This document shows, in pieces, positions 6,112 through 13,644 of a stretch of DNA of 21,907 nucleotides (positions within the stretch are counted from its first letter, which is position 1; each line of letters opens with the position of its first letter). The notes beneath the pieces were generated by a model. It was given only the letters and a program-made list of their open reading frames with translations. It had not been told where the DNA came from and did no database searches. A program made the position numbers and the translations under genes. Source of the DNA: Bacillota bacterium (lineage in GTDB: Bacteria; Bacillota_E; Symbiobacteriia; Symbiobacteriales; Symbiobacteriaceae); the NCBI GenBank assembly GCA_003242675.1, contig QGVE01000031.1:1-21907 (forward strand), written 5' to 3'.

Positions 6112-8018
6112 CGCTTGAACCTCTTCTCCAGTTCGGACACGGACACGCAGATGATGGTTGGCCGGCCGTGGGGACAGGTCTCGGGCGACGCGCACGCTGC
6201 GAGATCCTGGAGCAGCGCGGCGATGTCCTCGGGCTGCAGGGTCTCCCGCGCCTTGATGGCCGCCTTGCAGGCCGCCATCGCGGCCAGGACGCGCCGGCGC
6301 CGCTCCGTCACCGGCGTCCCGGGCGGCACCTGCTCCTCCTGCAGCCGGTCGAGGAAGTCACAGACCAGCCGCGCGACGTGGTCGGTCCCGAGGCCGGCAG
6401 GGACGCCGTGGATGAGCAGGGTGTTGCCGCCGAACGGCTCCGCCTCGAATCCGCTCTCGGCGAAGAGCGCGGCGTTCTCCCGCCAGATCGCCATCTGCGC
6501 CGGCGTCAGATCCAGCGTGAGCGGGAAGAGGAGCCGCTGCACCGCCGCGGCCTGCTCCTCCGCCGCGGCGTACAGGCGCTCGAAGAAGATGCGCTCATGG
6601 GCGGCGTGCTGGTCGATCAGGTAGAGCCCCTCCGGCCCGTCGCAGGCGATGTAGGAGCGATGCACCTGGCCGAGGGGACGCAGCGACCGGATCAGCTCAG
6701 CCGGATCCTGCGGCCGGGGCACGAAGCTCGCCCCGGCAAGGTCCAGCGCGGGGGCGCCCGCCGCGGCGACCTCCTTCGAGGCCTTCTCTGCGAGGGCCGC
6801 CTGGAGCCCGCCAGGGGGCAGGTACGTCCGGACCGGTTCCCGGGCGGCCGTCTGCGCACCGGCGCCTCCGGCGGACCCCTGCCAGGGGGGCGGAGCGGCG
6901 CGCCCGCCGCCCTCCCCCGGTCTGCCGGCCCCGGGGGGCACCCACCCCCGCCGCAGGGCGGCCTTTTCTTCCTCCCGGTCCGGCACGCGCACCTCGCCCC
7001 CGGGCGAGATGGAGGTGCCGGGGATGAGCAGCGCGGCGCCCAGGGCCTGCCGGGCCGCCTGGTAGACGGCCGCCCGCACCTCCCGCTCCCGCTGGAACCG
7101 CACCTCGGCCTTGGTCGGGTGGACGTTCACGTCCACCTCCCGGGGCTCCACCTCGATGAAGAGGATGCAGACCGGGTAGCGGCCGCCCGGCAGCAGGTGG
7201 GCATACGCCTCCTCCAGGGCGTAGCGGGCGGCGATCGTGCGCACGGCCCGCCGGTTGACGAAGAAGTACTGGTGGCTCCGCCCGGCCCGGGCGATCGCCG
7301 GCCGGCCGACGAAGCCGTGGATCCAAGCCGCATCGCTCCGGTAGTCCACCGGGATCAGCTCTTTGGCGATCTCCCGGCCCAGGAGGGCGGTCACGGCCGC
7401 CATCAGGTCGCCGCTGCCCGGGGTCGCGAAGACCTGGGCATGGCCGCTGTGGAAGCGGAAGGCGACCTCGGGGTTGGCCAGGGCCAGGCGGGTGAGGACG
7501 TCGCCGATCTGCGCCATCTCCGTCGCGCTGGTCTTCAGGTACTTCAGGCGCGCCGGAACGTTGTAGAACAGGTTCCGCACGGTCACCCGGGTGCCGGGCG
7601 GACAGCCGTGCTCGCCCTCGGCGACGATCTGGCCGCCCTCCACCACGATGCGGTAGCCGGCCAGCTGGTCGTGGGGCCGGGTGATCAGCTCGAGGTGGGA
7701 CACCGCGGCGATGGACGGGAGGGCCTCGCCCCGGAAGCCCAGCGTGGTGATCGTGTTCAGGTCCTCCGCGGAGCGGATCTTCGAGGTGGCGTGGCGCTGC
7801 AGGGCCAGCCGGGCGTCCTCCGGCACCATGCCGATGCCGTCGTCGGTCACCCGGACCAGATCCCGCCCGCCGCCGCTGACTTCCACGACGATGCGCCGCG
7901 CCCCGGCGTCCAGTGCGTTCTCCACCAGCTCTTTCACCACGCTGGCCGGCCGCTCCACCACCTCGCCGGCTGCGATCTGGTTGGCCGTCCGCTCGTCGAG
8001 CAGGTGAATCCGGGCCAA
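6108..8018 (-). CDS. mutL: DNA mismatch repair protein MutL
   Basis: A 636-residue protein. The GHKL ATPase N-terminus carries VVKELVENALDAG, VTDDGIGM and LGFRGEALPSIAAV, and the transducer domain extends to about residue 330. A Pro/Gly/Ala-rich linker follows (about 330-450). The C-terminal dimerisation and endonuclease domain includes DQHAAHERIFFERL from D469, ACKAAIKA and CPHGRPT. These motifs define a MutL with latent nicking activity, as found in organisms without MutH. The start is a TTG at 8018 with GGAGGTGAGAGC upstream, and the usual MutL N-terminus (IxxLDExxANQIAAGEVVERP) follows at once. It is coupled to miaA by a GTGA overlap. Unlike in Bacillus, mutS is not adjacent: about 4 kb of mixed-strand genes intervene. 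Confidence 0.97.
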   Translation of the reverse strand: MARIHLLDERTANQIAAGEVVERPASVVKELVENALDAGARRIVVEVSGGGRDLVRVTDDGIGMVPEDARLALQRHATSKIRSAEDLNTITTLGFRGEALPSIAAVSHLELITRPHDQLAGYRIVVEGGQIVAEGEHGCPPGTRVTVRNLFYNVPARLKYLKTSATEMAQIGDVLTRLALANPEVAFRFHSGHAQVFATPGSGDLMAAVTALLGREIAKELIPVDYRSDAAWIHGFVGRPAIARAGRSHQYFFVNRRAVRTIAARYALEEAYAHLLPGGRYPVCILFIEVEPREVDVNVHPTKAEVRFQREREVRAAVYQAARQALGAALLIPGTSISPGGEVRVPDREEEKAALRRGWVPPGAGRPGEGGGRAAPPPWQGSAGGAGAQTAAREPVRTYLPPGGLQAALAEKASKEVAAAGAPALDLAGASFVPRPQDPAELIRSLRPLGQVHRSYIACDGPEGLYLIDQHAAHERIFFERLYAAAEEQAAAVQRLLFPLTLDLTPAQMAIWRENAALFAESGFEAEPFGGNTLLIHGVPAGLGTDHVARLVCDFLDRLQEEQVPPGTPVTERRRRVLAAMAACKAAIKARETLQPEDIAALLQDLAACASPETCPHGRPTIICVSVSELEKRFKR

Positions 8019-8065
8019 GCTCTCACCTCCGCCACGTCGCCCCGCAACGCCCCTATGACACTGCG

Positions 8066-8093
8066 GCGGCGCTCTCCGGGCCGGAGGCGCCGC
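8066..8093. terminator. GC-rich hairpin between mutL and the upstream gene
   Basis: A 7-bp stem GCGGCGC/GCGCCGC (8066-8072 with 8087-8093), possibly extended by an inner TCC/GGA pairing, lies 11 nt beyond the stop of the 8105-8572 gene. No U-tract follows, so termination is uncertain and read-through into mutL is possible. Confidence 0.45.
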
Positions 8094-8104
8094 TCATCAG
8101 GCCG

Positions 8105-8572
8105 CTACTTCTTCGGCTGCTTGGGCTTGCCGTACAGCCTCTCCGTCTCCGCCTGGATCTGCTCCTGAAGCTGCAGCACCTTCTTCTGCCGGCTCATGAT
8201 CGCCTTCTGCCGGAAGCCGCCGGCTGCGGCCATCTGGTACAGGGCGAGCGATTCCCTGGCGGCGGTGAGCGACATCTCGTGCAGCTTCTGGGCCCTGGGC
8301 GGGACTTTGAGCTTGTTCATGTCCGCGATCAACGCCTCGTAGGTGGCGATAATCTCCCGCAGCTGCTTGCGCAGGAGCACCGGGTTGACGTTGGGGTTCT
8401 GGCCGAGCGCCTGCGCCTGCTCGGCCTTCTCCTGGAGCTTGTGCTTGTCGTACAGGCGCTTCAGGTCGATCGCGTACTTGCGGACCTTGAACCACGGTGT
8501 CTGCCACAGAATGAGGAAGGCCAAGCCAAGTGCGGCCAGGATGATCAGGAGCCACTGCCACCACGTAAACAC
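8105..8572 (-). CDS. unknown membrane-anchored helical protein
   Basis: A 155-residue protein that I do not recognise. It starts with a tryptophan-rich N-terminus and one membrane segment (about residues 4-23, WWQWLLIILAALGLAFLILW), then a long charged region predicted to be helical, rich in Lys, Gln, Glu and Leu. A coiled coil is likely around 36-60 and 125-150 (RQKKVLQLQEQIQAETERLY), and the tail is basic (KPKQPKK). It therefore looks like a single-pass membrane protein with a cytosolic helical domain, comparable in shape to YneF/EzrA-like or phage-shock-like small proteins, but no family motif supports a name. The GTG at 8572 has GGAGGAG about 12 nt upstream, slightly far. It lies upstream of mutL on the same strand, separated by a hairpin. 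Confidence 0.7.
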   Translation of the reverse strand: MFTWWQWLLIILAALGLAFLILWQTPWFKVRKYAIDLKRLYDKHKLQEKAEQAQALGQNPNVNPVLLRKQLREIIATYEALIADMNKLKVPPRAQKLHEMSLTAARESLALYQMAAAGGFRQKAIMSRQKKVLQLQEQIQAETERLYGKPKQPKK

Positions 8573-8612
8573 AGCGATTGTTCACTCCTCCAGGAAGAAT
8601 CCCCACCGACAT

Positions 8613-8641
8613 ATTGTGGCATGTCTCTCAACCTGAGGCAA
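8613..8641 (-). promoter_or_regulatory. weak SigA-like promoter candidate
   Basis: On the minus strand TTGCCT (8641-8636) and CACAAT (8618-8613) are spaced by 17 nt, upstream of the 8105-8572 gene and perhaps of mutL-miaA-hfq. The match is partial, and the call rests on spacing and a local AT-rich patch. Confidence 0.35.
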
Positions 8642-8785
8642 GCCTTCGGTTGACGGACTTCTTGCGGCGGGGGCCCCTCACGGCGCCGCTCCGGAGGGAT
8701 GCCGCGCACCGGCGGAACGGCGCCGCCGGAAGACGGGCCCCCCGCAGGATGGCGCGCCCCGGGCGGCGAAGTCCCGGGAGCACGA

Positions 8786-8797
8786 CCGAACGTTCGG
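8786..8797. promoter_or_regulatory. perfect palindrome, possible operator
   Basis: CCGAACGTTCGG is a perfect 12-bp palindrome, within GACCGAACGTTCGG, ending 12 nt before the ATG of the phosphatase remnant and merging with its ribosome binding site. The form resembles operators of TetR-type repressors. No regulator gene is seen nearby. Confidence 0.4.
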
Positions 8798-8809
8798 AGG
8801 AGGGTGGCG

Positions 8810-9104
8810 ATGGCCACGTTCACACTGGTGAGGCACGGGAACGCCGACTACGGCCTGGCCTTTCGGCGGCGATTGACCCGAAGGCGAGTCGAGGGGCTGG
8901 GAGCCGCTCTCTGCCGTGCGCCGGCGGGTGCTGGCCGTGCTGCGCCGGCACGCCCACGAGGACCGGGCCATCGTCGTCTGCCACGGCACCGTGATCGCAG
9001 CGCTCACGGGGCGCTCCCCGGCGCGCGGCGAGCACGTTCCGTACCGGCTGCCGCCGGCGGAATGGCCGCCCGGCCCCCGGCCGCCTCGCCCGCCGGCAGG
9101 TTGA
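8810..9104 (+). pseudogene. histidine phosphatase (phosphoglycerate mutase-like) remnant
   Basis: The ATG at 8810 follows a strong GGAGGAGGG and opens with MATFTLVRHGNADYGLAF, the RHG catalytic motif of the histidine phosphatase superfamily. After about residue 20 the frame loses similarity. In another frame, from about 8888, the normal C-terminal half appears: PEGESRGWEPLSAVRRRVLAVLRRH, then RAIVVCHGTVIAALTG, which contains the second catalytic histidine. The two halves are almost adjacent, so the middle of the domain (roughly 80 or more residues in the family) is missing and the frame shifts at the junction. The end (stop at 9102-9104) overlaps the convergent transporter gene by about 100 bp. 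Either a decayed gene or an assembly collapse would explain it. Confidence 0.72.
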
Positions 9105-9975
9105 GCATCACCGCGCTGCCCAGGACAAGCAGGATGCCGAACACCTGGGGAAGCTGGAGCGGCTCGTGCAGCAGCCAGAACCCGAGCAGCGCCGCCACGA
9201 CCGGCTCCACCGTGGACAGGATGGCGGCGTGGCTCGCCTCCACCGCCTGCAGTCCTGTGAGGTAGAGTCCGTAGGCGCCCAGGGTCGTGACCAGCACCAG
9301 GTACGCGAGGGAGGGCAGCGCCCCGGGCGAGCGCGCCAGCGACCGGGCGGCCTCCCGCCCGAAGAGCAGAAGCAGCGGCAGGGCCCCGAAAAGCAGCGAA
9401 TACGCCAGCACCGTCCACGGGTTGTACCGCTTCAGGGCGTGCTTGCCGAAGATGGAGTACATGCCATAGGTGAAGCCGGACCCGAGTCCGGTCAGCACCC
9501 CGAGCAGCTGGCCCCGGAAGGCCGCCGGCTCGTAGGCCCGGGCCACGAGGGCGCAGCCGGCCAGCGTCAGGCCCAGGGCCAGGAGCTTGCTCCGGGTCAG
9601 CCGCTCATCCAGGGTCAACGCGGCCGCCAGCGCCACGAAGGCGGGCGCGGTGTACATGAGCACCGCCGCGGCTGCGACCGACAGCTGCTGGATCGTGAGG
9701 AAATAGAGCAGGTAGAACGCGGCGACGCTCACCAGCCCGTAGGCGACGAACAGCGGGATGTCCCGCAGGCGGATCCGCAGGGTCGCCGGCCGGAACACGG
9801 CCAGGGCGGCCAGCAGCAGAGCGGCCGCCGATGCCGCCCGGAGGGTGACCGTGGCCTGCGCCGAGAGGCCGCTGCCGTAGAGTCCCCTGCTCACGATGCC
9901 CAGCGTGCCCCACAGCGTCGCCGCCCCGAAGACCAGCAGATAGCCCAGCGCCCTGCGCCCCCGAATCCGCTCCAT
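9004..9975 (-). CDS. EamA/DMT-family transporter
   Basis: A 323-residue membrane protein with about ten transmembrane helices in two EamA repeats. The first begins GYLLVFGAATLWGTLGIVSRGLY and ends near residue 145. The second begins GVLTGLGSGFTYGMYSIFGKHALK and includes the typical late motif LSTVEPVVAALLGFWLLHEPLQLPQVFGILLVLGSAVML. Members of the drug/metabolite transporter superfamily export amino acids, metabolites or drugs; the substrate cannot be told. The ATG at 9975 has GAGGAACGAGG upstream. The last ~30 residues are low-complexity (Ala, Gly, Arg, Pro) and lie antisense to the phosphatase remnant, so the native C-terminus may have been altered by the same event. Confidence 0.9.
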   Translation of the reverse strand: MERIRGRRALGYLLVFGAATLWGTLGIVSRGLYGSGLSAQATVTLRAASAAALLLAALAVFRPATLRIRLRDIPLFVAYGLVSVAAFYLLYFLTIQQLSVAAAAVLMYTAPAFVALAAALTLDERLTRSKLLALGLTLAGCALVARAYEPAAFRGQLLGVLTGLGSGFTYGMYSIFGKHALKRYNPWTVLAYSLLFGALPLLLLFGREAARSLARSPGALPSLAYLVLVTTLGAYGLYLTGLQAVEASHAAILSTVEPVVAALLGFWLLHEPLQLPQVFGILLVLGSAVMLNLPAGEAAGGRAAIPPAAAGTERARRAPGSAP

Positions 9976-10111
9976 CCCGCCTCGTTCCTCCCGGTTTCAA
10001 CGGTCCCCGCCCGGCCGCGCGAGACCGTCTCCCTTTTGTGTCTCCTCTTAATGGTCTGACGCCGGCAGAGGCGGGGCAGGTTCGGTCCAATATGGACACA
10101 CATAAAGGATT

Positions 10112-10129
10112 GGGGCTGGTGCCAGCCCC
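10112..10129 (-). terminator. hairpin downstream of hsp20
   Basis: A perfect 8-bp stem GGGGCTGG/CCAGCCCC with a 2-nt loop starts 6 nt past the hsp20 stop. On the minus strand it is followed by AATCCTTTATG, a weak U-rich tract. Likely intrinsic terminator. Confidence 0.6.
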
Positions 10130-10134
10130 GAAGC

Positions 10135-10587
10135 TCAGTGAAGAGGCGTGATGTTGAGCCGCCGCCCGTCCGGCCCGGCATCCGGGTTGCGCTTGGGCGC
10201 CCGCACCTCCAGGAGTCCGTGCCGGAACGTCGCTGAGGCCCGGTCGCTGTCCACGGGCACCGGGAACGAGACGGTCCGTGAGAACGCCCCGTAGAACCGC
10301 TCCGAGCGATAGGCGCCGCGCTGCCGGTCCACCTCTTCGGCCTTCCGCTCGCCCCGGATCGTCACCCCCTGGTCGGTGATCCGCACGTCCACCTCCTTGG
10401 GGTCGATCCCGGCCAGCTCGCACCGCACCACGATGTCGTCGCCCTGCTCGACCACCTCCACCGGGAACGCGCCCACGAGGGCGCCAAAGGGCACGGCCGG
10501 CGCAAAGAACGGGTCGGCGAAGAAGCGCTCCAGCGGCCCGCGCAGGCGCTCCAGTTCGCGCAGGGGATGCCACGGAATGAGATCCAC
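10135..10587 (-). CDS. small heat shock protein, Hsp20 family
   Basis: A 150-residue Hsp20/alpha-crystallin protein. The N-terminal arm carries WHPLRELERLRGPLERFF, then the alpha-crystallin domain runs from about residue 40 to 138: FPVEVVEQGDDIVVRCELAGIDPKEVDVRITDQGVTIRGERK, the dimer loop YRSERFYGAFSRTVSFPVPVD, and the hallmark ATFRHGLLEVRAPK. The short C-terminal extension (GRRLNITPLH) has an I-x-P variant of the I-x-I anchor. It is an ATP-independent holdase that binds unfolding proteins in the cytosol. The GTG at 10587 has AGGAGGGAGG upstream. No CIRCE element or recognisable heat-shock promoter was seen in the 184 bp upstream. It is probably monocistronic. Confidence 0.95.
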   Translation of the reverse strand: MDLIPWHPLRELERLRGPLERFFADPFFAPAVPFGALVGAFPVEVVEQGDDIVVRCELAGIDPKEVDVRITDQGVTIRGERKAEEVDRQRGAYRSERFYGAFSRTVSFPVPVDSDRASATFRHGLLEVRAPKRNPDAGPDGRRLNITPLH

Positions 10588-10771
10588 GTTCCTCCCTCCT
10601 CGAGCTTGGGCGCCGCCGTCAGCGCAGCGGCGCCTGTCCGGGAGTCAGTATGTCCACCGGGGGTGCGGGTGATGCCGCCTGCTGCCGCCCCGGCGGGCGG
10701 AGGCGCCGGAGGATTCTGACGCCTGCCCCCGAATAGAGACTCAGCACCACCGATGTTGAGGAGGCTGAATC

Positions 10772-11269
10772 ATGATCCCTGAAGCGCGCGCCTGTGCCGA
10801 GCAGCTGGCCTTCGGACTGCGCACCATTAAGGGGGCCATCCGCGACCTCACGCCCGAGCAGCTCGCCTTCGTGCCGCCGGGCCTGGCCAACAGCATCGCC
10901 ACCCTCGTGCTGCACATCGCGGCGACCGAGCTGATCGTGGCCGAGCACATGTCCGGACGGCAGGCCCCGGACGAGCTCCGCCGGGCCGTCCTGCTCGACC
11001 GCTACACGCCGGCCCCCGGGGCGCCGATCGCCCCCGCCGATCCCGGCGAGACCGCCGAGTCGCTGATCGCCAAGCTCGAGCGGGCCCGGGCCGAGGTGCT
11101 GGCCGTGCTGGAGGCGCTCACCCCCGCCGACCTGGAGCGCACCTTCCCCTTCCTGCCCGGCGGCAGGCCGCAGCCGCTGACGTTCTTCCTGCACCTCCTG
11201 CCCTTCCACATCGCCTCCCACTACGGGCAGATTGCCATCATCAAGCGGTTCTTCAGGACCCAGGAGTAG
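10772..11269 (+). CDS. DinB-like four-helix metal-binding protein
   Basis: A 165-residue protein with the DinB/YfiT fold pattern. Its predicted helices carry the three metal-binding histidines at the usual places: one in helix 2 (LVLHIAATELIVAEH) and a pair in the last helix (LLPFHIASHYGQIAIIKR, an HxxxH arrangement). Family members include bacillithiol or mycothiol S-transferases and damage-inducible proteins of unknown substrate. A thiol-transferase role would be plausible in a Firmicute but is not shown here. The ATG at 10772 has GAGGAGG upstream. It runs in the same direction as the metalloprotease gene 75 bp downstream, so the two could share a transcript. Confidence 0.85.
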   Translation: MIPEARACAEQLAFGLRTIKGAIRDLTPEQLAFVPPGLANSIATLVLHIAATELIVAEHMSGRQAPDELRRAVLLDRYTPAPGAPIAPADPGETAESLIAKLERARAEVLAVLEALTPADLERTFPFLPGGRPQPLTFFLHLLPFHIASHYGQIAIIKRFFRTQE

Positions 11270-11343
11270 TCTTCCAGTAACTCTTGACCGAATGTTCGAA
11301 CCTCCGAGGGGCGGGGCTGCGTCATCGTAACAGGTGATCGCGA

Positions 11344-11850
11344 TTGCAGGTGAGCATCTACTGGGGTGACCTCCTCTTCCTGCTCCTGGCCTACTTCCCG
11401 GTGGTCCTTGTCCATGAGCTGGGCCACGTGGCGGCGGGCTGGGCAACAGGTGCCCGGGGCGCCCACATCCGGTTCGGCGATCCGAGAGCGCGGCGGCGCA
11501 CCGCCCTCGGCATGGGGCCGCTGCGCATCGAGTGGCACTGGGGCCTGGGGCTTTGGTCCACGGGCGCCCGCTTCTGGTTCACCCACGCGGACCCGGCCCC
11601 GTGGAAGCGGCTGGTGCGCATCCTCGGCGGCCCCGCCGCATCAGCCCTCCTCCTGCTGCTCCTCCTGCCCGACGGCGCAGGCGAGTTCGTCTGGTGGTGG
11701 AGGCCGGGGCTGACCGCCCGACAGTTGGTGCAGTTCCTGGCCTTGTGGCTGACTGTGGTCGGCCTGGTGCCGTTTCGCCACGTCGACGGCATGCCCAGCG
11801 ACGGACTGCAGATCATCACGCTGACCCGGGAGCTCTGGCGCTCCAGGTGA
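11344..11850 (+). CDS. small M50/site-2-protease-like membrane metalloprotease
   Basis: A 168-residue membrane protein. The first helix ends in the zinc motif VLVHELGHVAAGW (HExxH with H24, E25, H28), typical of M50 peptidases. Further hydrophobic segments follow at about residues 83-98 and 115-135. Near the C-terminus, HVDGMPSDGLQI resembles the third zinc-ligand motif (NPxPxxDG) with an Asp-Gly, so both halves of the active site are present in a compact form without a PDZ domain. The TTG at 11344 is preferred because AGGTGAT lies 5 nt upstream; a GTG at 11350 is possible. Substrate unknown. Relation to SpoIVFB-like or YwmE-like small peptidases cannot be settled from sequence alone. Confidence 0.75.
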   Translation: MQVSIYWGDLLFLLLAYFPVVLVHELGHVAAGWATGARGAHIRFGDPRARRRTALGMGPLRIEWHWGLGLWSTGARFWFTHADPAPWKRLVRILGGPAASALLLLLLLPDGAGEFVWWWRPGLTARQLVQFLALWLTVVGLVPFRHVDGMPSDGLQIITLTRELWRSR

Positions 11851-11963
11851 TCGCGCGCTGCGTAGGCACACGGATGGCCGCAGCGGACCTCGGAACAGTG
11901 CCTCCCAGGCCGCTGGCCGCACCGGACGTTCGCCGGCGCAGCGCCGCTCCTCGGTAGGACACG
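11851..11963. other. short non-coding gap
   Basis: The gap between the metalloprotease gene and the mutS terminator shows no ribosome binding site followed by a plausible frame. It carries only an extended GC-rich tract. Confidence 0.4.
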
Positions 11964-11997
11964 AAAACCGCCCCCCGGCTACCTGCCGGGGGGGCGG
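11964..11997 (-). terminator. intrinsic terminator of mutS
   Basis: A 12-bp GC-rich stem (CCGCCCCCCGGC at 11968-11979 with 11985-11997, one bulged G) is followed on the minus strand by TTTTCG. It begins about 19 nt after the mutS stop. Confidence 0.85.
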
Positions 11998-12015
11998 CTG
12001 CGCGCCATTCGGGCG

Positions 12016-13644
12016 TCAGCGGCTCTCCTTCGCCTTCGCCTGCAGCTGGTAGAGCGTGTTCAGCGCCTCGATGGGCGTGAGCGCCAGCACGTTCAGGCTG
12101 AGCAGCTCCTCCACCACCGGGTCCTTCCTGGGCTCGAAGAAGGTGAGCTGCACCGCAGGCTGCCGCCGGAGCCGCTGCGCGGCGGCCTCCCGGCGCGACT
12201 TGCGCTCGCCCTCCTGCTCCTCCAGGGTGGCGAGGATCTCCTTGGCCCGCTCCACCACCGAGGGCGGAAGGCCCGCCAGGCGGCCGACCTGGATGCCGTA
12301 GGAGCGATCGGCGCCTCCCCGCACCAGCTTCCGCAGGAAGATGATGTCGTCGCCCTTCTCCATCACGGCGACCGAGTAGTTCTTGACCCCGGGCAGGATG
12401 CCCTCGAGCTCGCAGAGCTCGTGGTAGTGGGTGGCGAACAGGGTCCGGCAGCCGATCACCTGGTGGATGTACTCGGTGATCGCCCACGCGATGGAGAGGC
12501 CGTCGAAGGTCGCCGTCCCGCGGCCCACCTCGTCGAGCACCACCAGCGAGCGCTGGGTCGCGCTGTGCAGGATGTTCGCCACCTCCGTCATCTCCACCAT
12601 GAAGGTGGAGCGGCCGGTGGCGAGGTCGTCCGAGGCGCCGACCCGGGTGAAGACCCGGTCGACCAGGCCGATGTGGGCCGACTCGGCCGGGACGAAGCTC
12701 CCCGCCTGCGCCAGGATCACCGCCAGCGCCGCCTGCCGCATCACCGTGGACTTGCCGCCCATGTTGGGCCCGGTGATGAGCAGCACCCGGTTCTCGCCGG
12801 TGTCCACCAGGATGTCGTTGGGCACGAAGGCGCCCTCTTCCATCACCCGCTCCAGCACCGGATGGCGGGAGTTCTTCAGCTCCAGCACGGTGGAATTGTC
12901 CACCAGCGGCCGGCAGTAGCCGTAGAGCGCGGCCACCTCCGCGAAGGAGGCCAGGACGTCCAGCTCGGCGACCGCCCGGGCGGAGCGCTGGATGCGGGTC
13001 ACCTGATCCGCCACCCGCTGCCGGATCTCCACGAAGAGCTCGTACTCCAGCTCCATCACCCGCTCTGCGGCGTGGAGCACCTTCTCCTCCAGCTCCTTCA
13101 GCTCCTGCGTGATGAACCGCTCCTCGTTGGCGAGGGTCTGCTTGCGGATGTAGTCCGGGGGTACCAGGGGCAGGTTGGGCTTGGTGACCGAGAGGTAATA
13201 GCCAAAAACTTTATTGTACCCAATCTTAAGTGACTTGATACCGGTTCGCTCCCGCTCCCGCGCCTCCACCTGGGCGATCCACGCCTTGCCGTCCCGGGCG
13301 ATCTGCCGCAGTTCGTCCACCTCCGGGTGGAAGCCGTCCTTCAGGATGCCGCCCTCGGTCAGGGCCACGGGCGGATCGTCGGCGATGGCCTGCTCGATCA
13401 GGTCCCGCACGTCGTCCAGCATGTCCAGCTGGTCCCGGAGCTCCACCAGCCGCTGGGCGGTGACGTCCTCCAGGGCCACCCGGATCGACGGCAGGGCGAC
13501 CAGCGAGTTCTTCAGGGCGACCAGGTCCCGCGCATTGGCGGTGCCCACCGCCACCCCCCCCGCCAGCCGCTCCCGGGCGTGCACCTCCCTCCGGAGGGCG
13601 CGCAGGACGGGCCGGGGGACCGCCCCCCCCCAGGGCGGGCCCTT
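12016..13644 (-). CDS. mutS: MutS, C-terminal two thirds (after in-frame stop)
   Basis: This is the core, lever and ATPase part of MutS, in the same reading frame as the upstream piece but separated from it by TAA at 13645-13647. Recognisable blocks are GTANARDLVALKNSL, the clamp motif ERTGIKSLKIGYNKVFGYY, Walker A ITGPNMGGKST, GASDDLATGRSTFMVEM, Walker B VVLDEVGRGTATFDG and the helix-turn-helix end AGLPPSVVERAKEIL. The first in-frame start that could be used is GTG 13584. The stretch between the stop and about 13540 departs from family sequence (GGVAVG for the usual RxALG, ARERLAG for DLERLAG) in a G-homopolymer-rich tract. The total length of both parts (about 875 codons) equals a normal MutS, so the stop may be a sequence error instead of a true lesion. 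Confidence 0.88.
   Translation of the reverse strand, partial: KGPPWGGAVPRPVLRALRREVHARERLAGGVAVGTANARDLVALKNSLVALPSIRVALEDVTAQRLVELRDQLDMLDDVRDLIEQAIADDPPVALTEGGILKDGFHPEVDELRQIARDGKAWIAQVEARERERTGIKSLKIGYNKVFGYYLSVTKPNLPLVPPDYIRKQTLANEERFITQELKELEEKVLHAAERVMELEYELFVEIRQRVADQVTRIQRSARAVAELDVLASFAEVAALYGYCRPLVDNSTVLELKNSRHPVLERVMEEGAFVPNDILVDTGENRVLLITGPNMGGKSTVMRQAALAVILAQAGSFVPAESAHIGLVDRVFTRVGASDDLATGRSTFMVEMTEVANILHSATQRSLVVLDEVGRGTATFDGLSIAWAITEYIHQVIGCRTLFATHYHELCELEGILPGVKNYSVAVMEKGDDIIFLRKLVRGGADRSYGIQVGRLAGLPPSVVERAKEILATLEEQEGERKSRREAAAQRLRRQPAVQLTFFEPRKDPVVEELLSLNVLALTPIEALNTLYQLQAKAKESR

Noticed and set aside
11331..11855. Direct repeat CAGGTGATCGCG on both sides of the M50 protease gene (11331-11342 and 11844-11855), as if a target-site duplication.
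   Set aside because: Twelve-base repeats are expected by chance several times in a window this long and GC-biased, one copy lies over the ribosome binding site and the other over the stop codon, and no transposase or terminal inverted repeats accompany them.
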